64,000 bases of DNA from the NCBI RefSeq assembly GCF_003931855.1, contig NZ_CP034248.1, positions 3,038,001 to 3,102,000 on the forward strand, written 5' to 3'. This document shows positions 43,741 to 50,864 of this stretch, piece by piece; position 1 is the first letter of the stretch, and every line of letters starts with the position of its first letter. The notes beneath the pieces were generated by a model that was not told the origin of the DNA, searched no databases, and was given only the letters and a program-made list of their open reading frames with translations. A program made the translations under genes and the position numbers. Origin of the DNA: Paenibacillus lentus. GTDB taxonomy: Bacteria > Bacillota > Bacilli > Paenibacillales > Paenibacillaceae.

Positions 43741-43897
43741 GGTCGATCACCTTCGAATATAAATTCAGCCGACACGCAATAAAATCTTTCAACTTTCTAG
43801 TTGGTTCAGATTGCTGCTGCCATTGGTTTAGCATTATACGAATTTGCCAGGCCTTGCCTTGGGCGCGAAGAGAGTTGTCCGAGAAATAGCTCTTCAT
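43727..43897 (-). CDS. mciZ: MciZ-like inhibitor of FtsZ (56 aa)
   Basis: A 56-residue frame begins at ATG 43897 after AAAGGGG. Its centre, GKAWQIRIMLNQW, followed by RKLKDFI, closely parallels Bacillus MciZ (GKAWEIRAKLKEY, then VKDWI as I recall it). MciZ caps FtsZ filaments to block Z-rings in the mother cell during sporulation. In Bacillus mciZ is also beside nudF, the gene that starts about 90 bp away here on the other strand. This copy is longer than the 40-residue Bacillus peptide, with a C-terminal extension (about residues 42-56) that overlaps the TPR-like gene. Confidence 0.75.
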   Translation of the reverse strand: MKSYFSDNSLRAQGKAWQIRIMLNQWQQQSEPTRKLKDFIACRLNLYSKVIDREYE

Positions 43898-43936
43898 CAG
43901 CGATACCCCTTTCTTATTCGGGTTTAGTATAATAAC

Positions 43937-43965
43937 AACATATGTTTATAAAGGACAAGTTATGA
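43937..43965 (-). promoter_or_regulatory. Candidate sigma-E promoter of mciZ
   Basis: Read on the - strand, TCATAAC (43959-43965) and CATATGTT (43937-43944) are exactly 14 nt apart, matching sigma-E elements KMATATT and CATACAHT at 5 of 7 and 6 of 8 positions. The predicted transcript would start about 33 nt before mciZ. Mother-cell sigma-E expression of mciZ is known in Bacillus. Confidence 0.45.
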
Positions 43966-43990
43966 ATGCGAATCATTAGGGAGGATTTCA

Positions 43991-44560
43991 ATGACATCAG
44001 CAAACGATAAGTTAAAAGAAACTACCGTATCTACGGAGCATATTTTTGCGGGTAAAGTCATCTCTTTGCAAGTGGATACGGTTCAGTTGCCCGACGGTAC
44101 CCAGGGTAAGCGGGAAATCGTGAAGCACCCGGGCGCCGTAGCCGTCCTGGCTGTCCATAATGGTCGATTGCTGCTCGTGGATCAATATCGCCAAGCGATG
44201 GGGCGCTGTGAGTTGGAAATTCCGGCAGGGAAGCTAGAACAGGGTGAGGATCCGCTGGAGGCGGCAAGACGCGAACTGGAGGAGGAGACGGGGTATCGCT
44301 GCAGCCAGCTGACTCTTCTGCATTCCTTTTACACGTCGCCAGGATTTGCCGACGAATTGATTCATTTATATTGGGCCGATGACTTAACTGAAGGTGAAGC
44401 ATCACCGGACGAGGACGAATTTCTGGAAATCATTCAAGCAACCTTCGAGGAGACGCAGCAGTACATCGCGGAAGGGCGAATTTCGGATGCTAAGACGATT
44501 TTAGCCGCCTATATATGGCAGCAAAGACGGTCTGTTCATCACGGAAACCAAGGTATATGA
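43991..44560 (+). CDS. nudF: ADP-ribose pyrophosphatase, Nudix family
   Basis: Hydrolyses ADP-ribose to AMP and ribose-5-phosphate. The 189-residue product has the full Nudix box GKLEQGEDPLEAARRELEEE followed by TGY (about residues 77-99), and the ADP-ribose family features DQYRQ and FYTSPGFADE downstream. GGGAGGA precedes ATG 43991. The stop overlaps the start of the endonuclease Q gene (ATGA). Confidence 0.94.
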   Translation: MTSANDKLKETTVSTEHIFAGKVISLQVDTVQLPDGTQGKREIVKHPGAVAVLAVHNGRLLLVDQYRQAMGRCELEIPAGKLEQGEDPLEAARRELEEETGYRCSQLTLLHSFYTSPGFADELIHLYWADDLTEGEASPDEDEFLEIIQATFEETQQYIAEGRISDAKTILAAYIWQQRRSVHHGNQGI

Positions 44561-45807
44561 GTATGACCGATAAAGTATCAGTCACAAGCACCGATAGTGT
44601 CTGCGGTGGGGAATCCTTAGGAAGGTGCTTCGCAGATCTTCATGTACACATTGGGCGGACCAACGCGGGTAATCCCGTTAAAATCAGCGGCAGCCGGAAT
44701 TTGACTTTTGGCAATATCGCAAGGGAAGCAGAGGAACGCAAAGGGATCTCCCTGATTGGGATTATCGACTGCCATTCTCCGGGCGTACAGCAGGATATCG
44801 ATAATTATCTCCAGGCCGGCGAGATGAAAGAGCTGCAGGAGGGGGGGATCGCCTACGGAGGAACGACGATTCTGCTGGGCAGTGAGCTTGAAATTCGCGA
44901 GCCGGGGATGGGGCCGGCTCATTTGCTCGTTTTTTATCCAGATATAGCATCGATGAAATCCTTCACGAAATGGCTGGAGAAGTATATGAAGAACGTGCAT
45001 TTGAGTTCGCAGCGCGTATATGTCCCTGCTCGAAAGCTCCAGCAAGAAGTGTACGAAAGAGGTGGCCTTGTTATCCCGGCGCATATTTTTACTCCTCATC
45101 GCAGCATATACGGCAGCTGTGCGCCTCAAATGGCGCAGGTGCTGGATCTTGAGCGGGTTAGCGCTGTGGAACTGGGTCTGAGCGCGGATAGCGAAATGGC
45201 GGGTTTGCTCAGCGAACTGGATCCCTACACGATACTTACGAACTCAGATGCTCATTCCCTGGGTAAAATCGGCAGGGAGTATAATGAGCTGCGGATTGCC
45301 AAGCCAAACTTCCAGGAGTTTGAGAAAGCTCTGAAAAGGAAAGAGGGAAGAGGGGTAGCTGCCAATTACGGTTTGAATCCGCGTCTAGGAAAGTATCACC
45401 GGACATTTTGCGGCGGATGCAGCTATATTATCGACGAGGCGGACATCGCGGTTGAACGTTGTCCATATTGCGGCTCTACGAAGCTGGTGCGCGGTGTACA
45501 GGATCGGATACGCTCTATCGCGGATCGGAGAGAACCTGCAGTTCCGGCGCATCGCCCGCCTTATCATTACCAGGTGCCGCTAGAGTTCATTCCGGGTCTC
45601 GGGCCTGCAAAATTTGAAGCATTGCTGCGGGCCTTTGGAACGGAGATGAATATTTTGCATCAGGTGTCTGAGCAGGAACTGTCTGAGGTCGTCGGCAGCG
45701 AACTTGCCGGAAGCATCTGTGCAGCGCGAGTAGGACGCCTAGCCCTATCTTCGGGCGGTGGCGGAACATACGGCAAGGTTGATAAATCAAAAGGATTGAG
45801 CAAATAG
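44557..45807 (+). CDS. Endonuclease Q family PHP-domain protein
   Basis: EndoQ-type enzymes nick DNA 5' of deaminated bases such as uracil and hypoxanthine. The 416-residue product has a PHP domain (FADLHVHIGRT, GIIDCHSPG, LLGSELEIRE, VIPAHIFTPHRS, TNSDAHSLGKIGRE), a four-Cys zinc ribbon (FCGGCSYII ... VERCPYCGSTK) and a C-terminal helix-hairpin-helix (FIPGLGPAKFEALLRAFG). ATG 44557 overlaps the nudF stop. The metal-binding His/Asp set of the PHP domain looks complete. The pairing with nudF suggests nucleotide or DNA damage repair. Confidence 0.88.
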   Translation: MSMTDKVSVTSTDSVCGGESLGRCFADLHVHIGRTNAGNPVKISGSRNLTFGNIAREAEERKGISLIGIIDCHSPGVQQDIDNYLQAGEMKELQEGGIAYGGTTILLGSELEIREPGMGPAHLLVFYPDIASMKSFTKWLEKYMKNVHLSSQRVYVPARKLQQEVYERGGLVIPAHIFTPHRSIYGSCAPQMAQVLDLERVSAVELGLSADSEMAGLLSELDPYTILTNSDAHSLGKIGREYNELRIAKPNFQEFEKALKRKEGRGVAANYGLNPRLGKYHRTFCGGCSYIIDEADIAVERCPYCGSTKLVRGVQDRIRSIADRREPAVPAHRPPYHYQVPLEFIPGLGPAKFEALLRAFGTEMNILHQVSEQELSEVVGSELAGSICAARVGRLALSSGGGGTYGKVDKSKGLSK

Positions 45808-45865
45808 AGCATAAGCGAGCGGGCTTGTTCATATTTTTACTAAAGAGGTTTTCGTTCGTTCTAGT

Positions 45866-45891
45866 AAATCATGTGAACAAATCATGTGAAC
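45866..45891 (+). repeat. Perfect tandem repeat of 13 bp upstream of spoIIM
   Basis: AAATCATGTGAAC occurs twice with no gap, ending about 20 nt before the spoIIM start. It may be replication slippage or a paired regulator site. Confidence 0.6.
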
Positions 45892-45911
45892 ATTGAAAGG
45901 AGTATGCCCGC

Positions 45912-46538
45912 ATGCTTCGACCTTTTCGTTATGCTCTGAAGGATCAGACCCCTTTGTATGTATTTGTATCGGTGCTTTTTCTAATGGGTGTCGTGTTCGG
46001 CGCGCTGATGGTCAATGCTCTTACATTTGAGCAGCAGCAGGATTTGTCTCGTTATTTGGGGAATTTCTTTATGTCCGTCAACGAGGGTGGAGCTGATTTT
46101 TACCCATTAACGTTATGGGAAGTTGCACTCCTGCATTTGAAATGGCTGGGATTGATTTGGATTTTGGGGTTATCAGTCATCGGACTTCCGGGGATTCTTA
46201 TTCTGGATTTCCTGAAGGGCGTTCTGATCGGTTTTACCGTTGGTTGTTTAGTGGGCCAATTTACGTGGAAAGGCCTGTTGTTCGCTATGGTATCCGTCGC
46301 TCCGCACAATTTGCTTATTATCCCTGTGCTGCTGATTGGCAGCGTGGCGGCTATCGGCTTTTCACTGAATATTATTCGAAATCGAGTGCTGATGAACCGT
46401 AGCGGGAGCGCCGCACGCCCTTTTTTGACTTATACGGCGCTAACTCTAGTTCTGGCCGTAGTCATGCTGGGTGCCTCATCCTTTGAAACCTGGGTTACCC
46501 CGGTCATGATGGGATGGGTTACTCCGATGATGCAGTAA
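45912..46538 (+). CDS. spoIIM: Stage II sporulation protein M
   Basis: SpoIIM, with SpoIID and SpoIIP, drives peptidoglycan remodelling during engulfment. The 208-residue product has five membrane helices, FVSVLFLMGVVFGALMVN at the N-terminus and the LPGILILDFLKGVLIGFTVG and VAPHNLLIIPVLLIGSVAA core of the DUF95/SpoIIM family. GAAAGGAG precedes ATG 45912. Gene order (nudF side, then fur) agrees with Bacillus. A T-rich terminator follows. Confidence 0.93.
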   Translation: MLRPFRYALKDQTPLYVFVSVLFLMGVVFGALMVNALTFEQQQDLSRYLGNFFMSVNEGGADFYPLTLWEVALLHLKWLGLIWILGLSVIGLPGILILDFLKGVLIGFTVGCLVGQFTWKGLLFAMVSVAPHNLLIIPVLLIGSVAAIGFSLNIIRNRVLMNRSGSAARPFLTYTALTLVLAVVMLGASSFETWVTPVMMGWVTPMMQ

Positions 46539-46635
46539 ATAGCCTTGAATCTATTGGTTTTATTGGGTTTGTGGACGGTATAAAGAACAATAAAAACACG
46601 AAAAAATCACATTTACTGCGTTTCTTCTGGATTAA

Positions 46636-46692
46636 GGATACTCCCAAAGTGAATTTTCACTTTTTCGGTAGCATCCTTTTTCATTTTTTTAG
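46636..46692 (+). terminator. Probable terminator of spoIIM
   Basis: An imperfect stem (GGATACTCC with GGTAGCATCC) encloses an inner AAAGTGA/TCACTTT hairpin, followed by TTTTTCATTTTTTT. The rest of 46539-46852 is AT-rich with no supported gene. Confidence 0.6.
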
Positions 46693-46831
46693 TTACATGT
46701 GTATATGCCTAAAAATATGGGGAGTCGTCTTCTATGCGACAGATGTTCTCTTTAAGATACGATTTATTCGTTCCAAAAGTAATTTGCTATTTTTGCGAAT
46801 TTAATTATCTCATAGAAGTAAAACTTTCATC

Positions 46832-46856
46832 GTAAAAATCCTGGTTGGATTTTTAC
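46832..46856. terminator. Hairpin at the end of the integrase remnant
   Basis: GTAAAAATCC and GGATTTTTAC form a perfect 10-bp stem on a TGGTT loop, overlapping the stop of the - strand integrase fragment. It could be its terminator or part of an attachment region. Confidence 0.45.
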
Positions 46857-47196
46857 AACGTCCTCACCTGGTCGCTAGATTTTAATTCCGTTGGCATTAT
46901 AATTATACTATCCTCATGCTCAATAGTTTTAATTGATCCGACAGTCTTTGGTGGTGTAAGCTCATAATTGTACATATTGTTCTCTGATGAGTACAAAGTT
47001 TTCGTTATTCGTAGCTCGCGAGTTTTGAAGTTAATGTTGGTCCATTTAGGGCACAAAGTTCCCCAGAACGTAATCCGCTGAAAGCAAACAAATAAAAAGC
47101 CTCTTTATCCCCATAAAGACCGCAATTTACAGCTTCGAGAAATTCACGAAGCTCCTCGTTCTTCAGATATTTCTCTCCAATTAACACGACCAGCAA
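46853..47196 (-). pseudogene. Decayed phage tyrosine integrase fragment
   Basis: Two - strand frames join to a piece of a tyrosine recombinase catalytic domain. The first has YLKNEELREFLEAVNCGLYG and FSGLRSGELCAL (catalytic Arg box); the second continues KWTNINFKTRELRITKTLY. The junction near 47040-47056 needs a frame change. The N-terminal domain and the C-terminal HxxR and Tyr motifs are missing. It marks the left part of a remnant prophage inserted between spoIIM and fur. Confidence 0.75.
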
Positions 47197-47246
47197 TGAT
47201 AACCAAACTAATGAGAATTTATCTTCTATTTCCCCTCTAGCAGGAA

Positions 47247-47561
47247 ATGGTTACTACATCAAAAAAGTTACAGGGCCAAACAACAGCTAACGCAGCAAAT
47301 ACGGCAGCAGCGGCAGCGGTTACCGGAATACCGTTTGCATTACGTAATATTATTGTGTATAAACCTCCAATCGATGCTATTTTTGGAGTTTATAGCCTAG
47401 ATGCGCCCTCATTGATTTCAGTAAATACTTTGAATGTGGGCGGGCGTATCGGAGGTGCTACAAGCCAGCAAGTGTTTGAGATAATTAGCGGAGGGTTTAA
47501 GTTTGATTTTATAACATCTATTAGATATTCCGCCACATGGGGGTATACCGTAATGGAGTGA
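47247..47561 (+). CDS. Truncated phage tail-fibre-type C-terminal module
   Basis: A 104-residue frame starting QGQTTANAANTAAAAA, nearly the same low-complexity repeat as in the full tail protein at 47805 (AQTTANAANSASAAA). The rest is a beta-rich globular end (GGRIGGATSQQVFEIISGG). An in-frame stop lies 6 nt before the ATG and no N-terminal adhesin part exists, so this looks like the tail end of an older fibre gene. AGGA before the ATG is weak. It may not be expressed. Confidence 0.5.
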   Translation: MVTTSKKLQGQTTANAANTAAAAAVTGIPFALRNIIVYKPPIDAIFGVYSLDAPSLISVNTLNVGGRIGGATSQQVFEIISGGFKFDFITSIRYSATWGYTVME

Positions 47562-47624
47562 AAAAAATCCCTGTGAGTAGTAACGGGAGGAAAGCTTTGG
47601 ACTGCATTTCCTCTCGCGGGATAT

Positions 47625-47651
47625 AACAATTCGAAGGGTGTTGAAGATGAT
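47625..47651 (+). repeat. 27-bp direct repeat, copy 1
   Basis: Identical over 27 bp to 48872-48898. In both places the repeat follows a tail-fibre stop and carries a ribosome site (GAAGGGTG) and ATG. Here the frame after the ATG ends after six codons, so this copy is a dead start of a once-duplicated downstream gene. Confidence 0.8.
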
Positions 47652-47804
47652 CAAAGTGTCTCCCTAAAGTGAAATTTTCTGTCCTCTCCACGTCCCCTTA
47701 CTGTCCGCACTAAGGCCAATAAATACCTTGTGCTTCTTATAGTATGAATGTAGCAGAGATAAGAATTAGCTACTGAGAACTATAAAAAGCGGAGGTATTT
47801 ATCC

Positions 47805-48857
47805 ATGGCAAAAACAGATTGGACATTAACAGATACAGTGAAACCGGATGACTTCAATAACATTGGGCGAGAAATTAATCAGTTGCGTATGGATGTGGAT
47901 CATATTGAGGTTCCAACGGCATCGTTAACGGAAGCGGGGATTGTACAACTTTCGAATGCAACGAATAGTACAAGTGAAGCACAGGCAGCAACCTCAAAGG
48001 CAGTAAAGTTGGCCTACGATGCGGCCGCAGCAGCCCAGACTACAGCCAATGCAGCAAACTCAGCATCAGCAGCGGCTTTTCAGCTTGGCAATGAGCGGAA
48101 AGCGGAAGTGGTTGCCGCGCTTGTTGCCAAAGGAATTTCGGCATCCACGAGCGAGAGTTGGGATTCGTTGATTGCGAAGATGGCAGGGATTATCAAGGCG
48201 ACTGGGAATGCTACAGCGGCGCAATTGCTACAAGGTTATACAGCTTCAAACGCAAGTGGGGCATTCACTGGAACGATGATCAACCGTAGCGCAGAAGCAC
48301 ACCACCAACTAGCGACAGATACAGCCAGAGAGCCGGGGATTAGAGTGTTTTTTCAGCCACCAGCTGGGTACTATAATGGCAGCTCGTGGGTATATGCAGC
48401 GTCACCGCAGCTTAGTTCGGGTAATCTGCCCAAAGATGTGAACATATTTGGCATACAAGGAATTTTAGAACGGTTAACCACAGCTGAAAAGGAAGCTTTG
48501 GCCTATGCTATTACAACTAAAAGTATACCTGCATCGGTCGACGATTCTAACACCGTTTTGGCGCAAAAGATTCACCAAATACCCATGAAGAGAACAGCAC
48601 AGGGCGAAGGTGTTACAGAATCTAACGGTCATATTGTGGTTCGAGGTATGGATTTTTATCCTCAAACATTTTTCTATCGTTACAAGCGTTGGAGTAATTA
48701 TTTCGGGGTGGCGCATCGCGGGACTATGTCAACAAGTATCGTAATTGACGACGGTCGTTATAAGACATTCGGAGGTAGTTGGTATCAAGGTGGTCTTAGA
48801 ATAGATACCAATACAGGCAAAGCTGATGAACCATTCGCATGGTATGCCATCGAATAA
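47805..48857 (+). CDS. Phage tail fibre-like protein
   Basis: A 350-residue protein with an N-terminal segment TDWTLTDTVKPDDFNNIGRE and paired phage-fibre repeats (LTEAGIVQLSNATNS and TSKAVKLAYDAAAAAQTTANAANSA), then a stretch with ASTSESWDSLIAKMAG and a C-terminal receptor-like domain. It matches host-recognition fibres of Firmicute prophages or tailocins. GCGGAGG precedes ATG 47805. No other tail genes remain upstream, so it is probably a stranded prophage gene, though its frame is intact. Confidence 0.75.
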   Translation: MAKTDWTLTDTVKPDDFNNIGREINQLRMDVDHIEVPTASLTEAGIVQLSNATNSTSEAQAATSKAVKLAYDAAAAAQTTANAANSASAAAFQLGNERKAEVVAALVAKGISASTSESWDSLIAKMAGIIKATGNATAAQLLQGYTASNASGAFTGTMINRSAEAHHQLATDTAREPGIRVFFQPPAGYYNGSSWVYAASPQLSSGNLPKDVNIFGIQGILERLTTAEKEALAYAITTKSIPASVDDSNTVLAQKIHQIPMKRTAQGEGVTESNGHIVVRGMDFYPQTFFYRYKRWSNYFGVAHRGTMSTSIVIDDGRYKTFGGSWYQGGLRIDTNTGKADEPFAWYAIE

Positions 48858-48871
48858 CGGAAGGAAACTAC

Positions 48872-48898
48872 AACAATTCGAAGGGTGTTGAAGATGAT
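48872..48898 (+). repeat. 27-bp direct repeat, copy 2
   Basis: Second copy of the repeat at 47625-47651. It includes the ribosome site and start codon of the 85-residue gene at 48894. Confidence 0.8.
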
Positions 48899-49151
48899 TA
48901 GAATTTTTAGATCAACGGATCAACTAGAAGCAATAGAGTTTGCAGATACAGATGCAGTAACCATACAACAAATTATTAAGTTCACAGGGAAAGGAGTTAC
49001 ACTTGATTATGATGCTGATGGCAGTGATAGAGTAGGAATTAAAAAAGATGCTAAAAGTGTCGTCTTAGCTAATCTAGGGCAGTTTATTTACAAAACCAGC
49101 AGTAATGAATTGGGCGTTTGTGATTACGAGTACCTGGCATCGAGTTGTTAA
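48894..49151 (+). CDS. Small phage-associated protein of unknown function
   Basis: An 85-residue protein (MIRIFRSTDQLEAIEFADTD onward) downstream of the tail fibre, with ATG 48894 behind GAAGGGTGTTG. The place after a fibre gene is where phages often encode small fibre accessory or assembly proteins. No family is recognised. Confidence 0.6.
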   Translation: MIRIFRSTDQLEAIEFADTDAVTIQQIIKFTGKGVTLDYDADGSDRVGIKKDAKSVVLANLGQFIYKTSSNELGVCDYEYLASSC

Positions 49152-49205
49152 GTCTTATTGAAAATGCTGGTCGGTTAGGCGCCCCTATCCCCCCAGGATT
49201 GCAAA

Positions 49206-49442
49206 ATGCCGGCCGTCCTGACAGAGTGCTTGTTTATTGATGTTGCGGCCGACGCCGGAAGGTTTAAACGGCCAGAGGTGATCGAAGCGATCATCCAGGG
49301 CCATGTGTCTGGACTCGCTAAATACCTGGGGCTAAAACGAAAGGAGGGGGCGGCCGTGGCAAACAAAGCGCCAGATTGGAAAGCAATCGATACGGTAGAC
49401 ATTGGGATGTTGGGAACTATTCTTGGTAGACTGATCAAATAA
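49206..49442 (+). pseudogene. C-terminal fragment of a phage N-acetylmuramoyl-L-alanine amidase
   Basis: The frame MPAVLTECLFIDVAADAG ... VIEAIIQGHVSGLAKYLGLK is the end of an Amidase_3-type endolysin, containing the catalytic Glu region (LTEC). It continues into a short tail ending LGRLIK. The N-terminal two-thirds with zinc ligands are missing, and an in-frame stop sits at 49176. It is a truncated lysin of the same prophage remnant. Confidence 0.7.
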
Positions 49443-49453
49443 ATGGTATCCGG

Positions 49454-49500
49454 AAAAAAGGAGCCTTATGACTACGGTCGTGGGGCTCCTTTTCTCGTTT
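49454..49500 (+). terminator. Terminator at the right end of the phage remnant
   Basis: AAAAAGGAGCC pairs with GGCTCCTTTT across an 18-nt loop, followed by CTCGTTTTT, 12 nt after the amidase fragment. Confidence 0.75.
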
Positions 49501-49541
49501 TTAATTATGAAATTATATTTTTTTCAATTCCGTGATAATAG

Positions 49542-49691
49542 TTAAAACCAGCGTTCAAATACCTCTCTATTAAGTTCTCCTTGATCGTCGGTAATAAACT
49601 CCACAACGTCATCATGATTTTTTGCGTTTAATTCATAAATTAAGGCACTGGGATTATCAAGGTATAAGAAATCATACTGCTTCCTTAAAAT
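49542..49691 (-). pseudogene. Orphan C-terminal coding fragment
   Basis: About 49 open codons on the - strand encode a protein-like sequence (KQYDFLYLDNPSALIYELNA ... DDQGELNREVFERWF-stop) with no start codon or ribosome site. It reads like the acidic C-terminus of an unidentified gene cut at its 5' side. It sits between the phage terminator and the fur promoter, so it may belong to the same insertion. Confidence 0.4.
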
Positions 49692-49739
49692 CTAAACACT
49701 TTGTATCAATTAGTCCAGCTTAGAACTCTAGCAAAATGT

Positions 49740-49769
49740 TTGACTTTGTTGATTAACTCCCCCTATAAT
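49740..49769 (+). promoter_or_regulatory. Sigma-A promoter of fur
   Basis: TTGACT (49740-49745), an 18-nt spacer and TATAAT (49764-49769). The transcript should begin near 49776, after an in-frame upstream ATG at 49768, which supports the later fur start. No clear Fur box was found. Confidence 0.7.
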
Positions 49770-49827
49770 GAAAGAAGTGATTGTAGATATGATATCAATG
49801 AGCGGCGATTCCTGGGGGAGGGAGAAC

Positions 49828-50295
49828 ATGGAAGCAAAGATCGACAAAATCAAGCAGCAGTTACAATCCCAGGGTTATAAATTGACGCCCCAACGGGAAG
49901 CTACAGTACGGATACTGCTCGAGAACGAAGACGATCATCTTAGTGCGGAAGATGTTTTCATGCTCGTGAAAGATATAGCTCCTGAAATCGGTCTTGCGAC
50001 CGTTTACCGTACTCTGGAGTTGCTAAGTGAACTGCATGTCGTTGAGAAAATCAATTTTGGCGATGGCGTTGCCCGCTATGATTTAAGAACCGACACGAGC
50101 AAGCATCATCACCATCACCTCATTTGTGTACAATGTGGAGCGATGGATGAAATCCGCGAGGATTGGCTTGGGCCACTGGAAGAAAGGCTGGAGAAAGAGT
50201 TTAATTTTACTGTTCTCGACCACCGTCTTGATTTCCACGGGATATGTTATCGTTGTAGAGATAAGGATGATAACAATTCTGAATCCGGCGAATAG
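49828..50295 (+). CDS. fur: Ferric uptake regulator Fur
   Basis: Iron-dependent repressor of iron uptake. The 155-residue product is very close to Bacillus Fur: QGYKLTPQREATVRILLENEDDHLSAEDV, EIGLATVYRTLELL recognition helix, KINFGDGVARYDLR, then the His-rich KHHHHHLICVQCG with a CxxC and the C-terminal CYRCRDKD. GGGAGGGAG precedes ATG 49828, which gives the usual N-terminus. It is monocistronic between its promoter and a terminator. Confidence 0.94.
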   Translation: MEAKIDKIKQQLQSQGYKLTPQREATVRILLENEDDHLSAEDVFMLVKDIAPEIGLATVYRTLELLSELHVVEKINFGDGVARYDLRTDTSKHHHHHLICVQCGAMDEIREDWLGPLEERLEKEFNFTVLDHRLDFHGICYRCRDKDDNNSESGE

Positions 50296-50313
50296 AATTT
50301 TAAGTCCGAATCT

Positions 50314-50353
50314 AAAGCTCCACACGGCCGCCGCGCTGTGAGGGGCTTTTTTT
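50314..50353 (+). terminator. Rho-independent terminator after fur
   Basis: AAAGCTCC.ACAC pairs with GTGA.GGGGCTTT across a GC-rich loop, followed by a run of T. Its reverse orientation could also end the small - strand frame at 50363. Confidence 0.75.
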
Positions 50354-50362
50354 AAGGTTACA

Positions 50363-50482
50363 TCATTTAAGAGTTCTTACGGAGCTGAATAATTCAATAT
50401 TCGCAAGAAAAGTCATCGTCTGTCCCAGTCGATCTGCTGTGAATACTTCGAAAGATATGAATTCTTTTTTGTTATGGAACAA
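50363..50482 (-). CDS. Possible 39-aa peptide convergent with fur
   Basis: A TTG at 50482 lies 10 nt after GAGGAGGG and opens 39 codons (FHNKKEFISFEVFTADRLG in the first half) before a stop that abuts the fur terminator. The composition is protein-like and the region is otherwise a 240-nt gap before yqzK. A TATAATAT-type sequence lies upstream. Evidence is thin; it could also be the remnant of a longer frame, since codons stay open for about 12 positions 5' of the TTG. Confidence 0.3.
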   Translation of the reverse strand: MFHNKKEFISFEVFTADRLGQTMTFLANIELFSSVRTLK

Positions 50483-50591
50483 GCCACATAATCCCTCCTC
50501 ATCTCTTATATAATATACTCAAGGCGTCTGTCCCCGGTCTGCTTTTGCTGGGTGGCAGGCGAGAACGGGTATAGAAAGAGGGAGAGGCTTA

Positions 50592-50828
50592 ATGGTAATC
50601 TCACTTCGAAAATGTCTGCAAAGCGTAAAGTTTGTGGCAATTTTTCTAGCTCTGGCTTATTTGTTGTACAAGGTGATGGGGGCATTCGGCGGATATTTGT
50701 TCCCGCCAGATAAATACCGTATTCCCGATGGCGCCGCCGTTAAGGCGTTTCAGACGGAGGGAACCGGTGGAAAGGGCTTCGAATATATGGCTAATCGCTT
50801 AAAGCTATTTTATTGGTACGGGGAATAA
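50592..50828 (+). CDS. yqzK: DUF4227 family protein, YqzK-like
   Basis: A 78-residue protein with one N-terminal membrane helix (VKFVAIFLALAYLLYKVMGAF), then PPDKYRIPDGAAVKAFQ and a C-terminal ANRLKLFYWYGE that is typical of DUF4227. In Bacillus yqzK lies between fur and xerD, as here. AGAGGGAGAGG precedes the ATG. Function unknown. Confidence 0.82.
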   Translation: MVISLRKCLQSVKFVAIFLALAYLLYKVMGAFGGYLFPPDKYRIPDGAAVKAFQTEGTGGKGFEYMANRLKLFYWYGE

Positions 50829-50864
50829 AGAAGAAATACAAGAAAGAATTGGGGGGCGCGAGTC

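Noticed and set aside
46514-46804. 96-codon + strand frame running past the end of spoIIM
   Set aside because: It overlaps the end of spoIIM, passes through the terminator hairpin, is AT-rich and Phe/Ile-rich, and has no ribosome site.
46828-46842. 15-bp match (TCATCGTAAAAATCC) shared with the region just before lysA (about 58671-58685), considered as an att pair
   Set aside because: A 15-mer match of AT-rich sequence is expected by chance in 64 kb, and the sites are separated by essential conserved genes.
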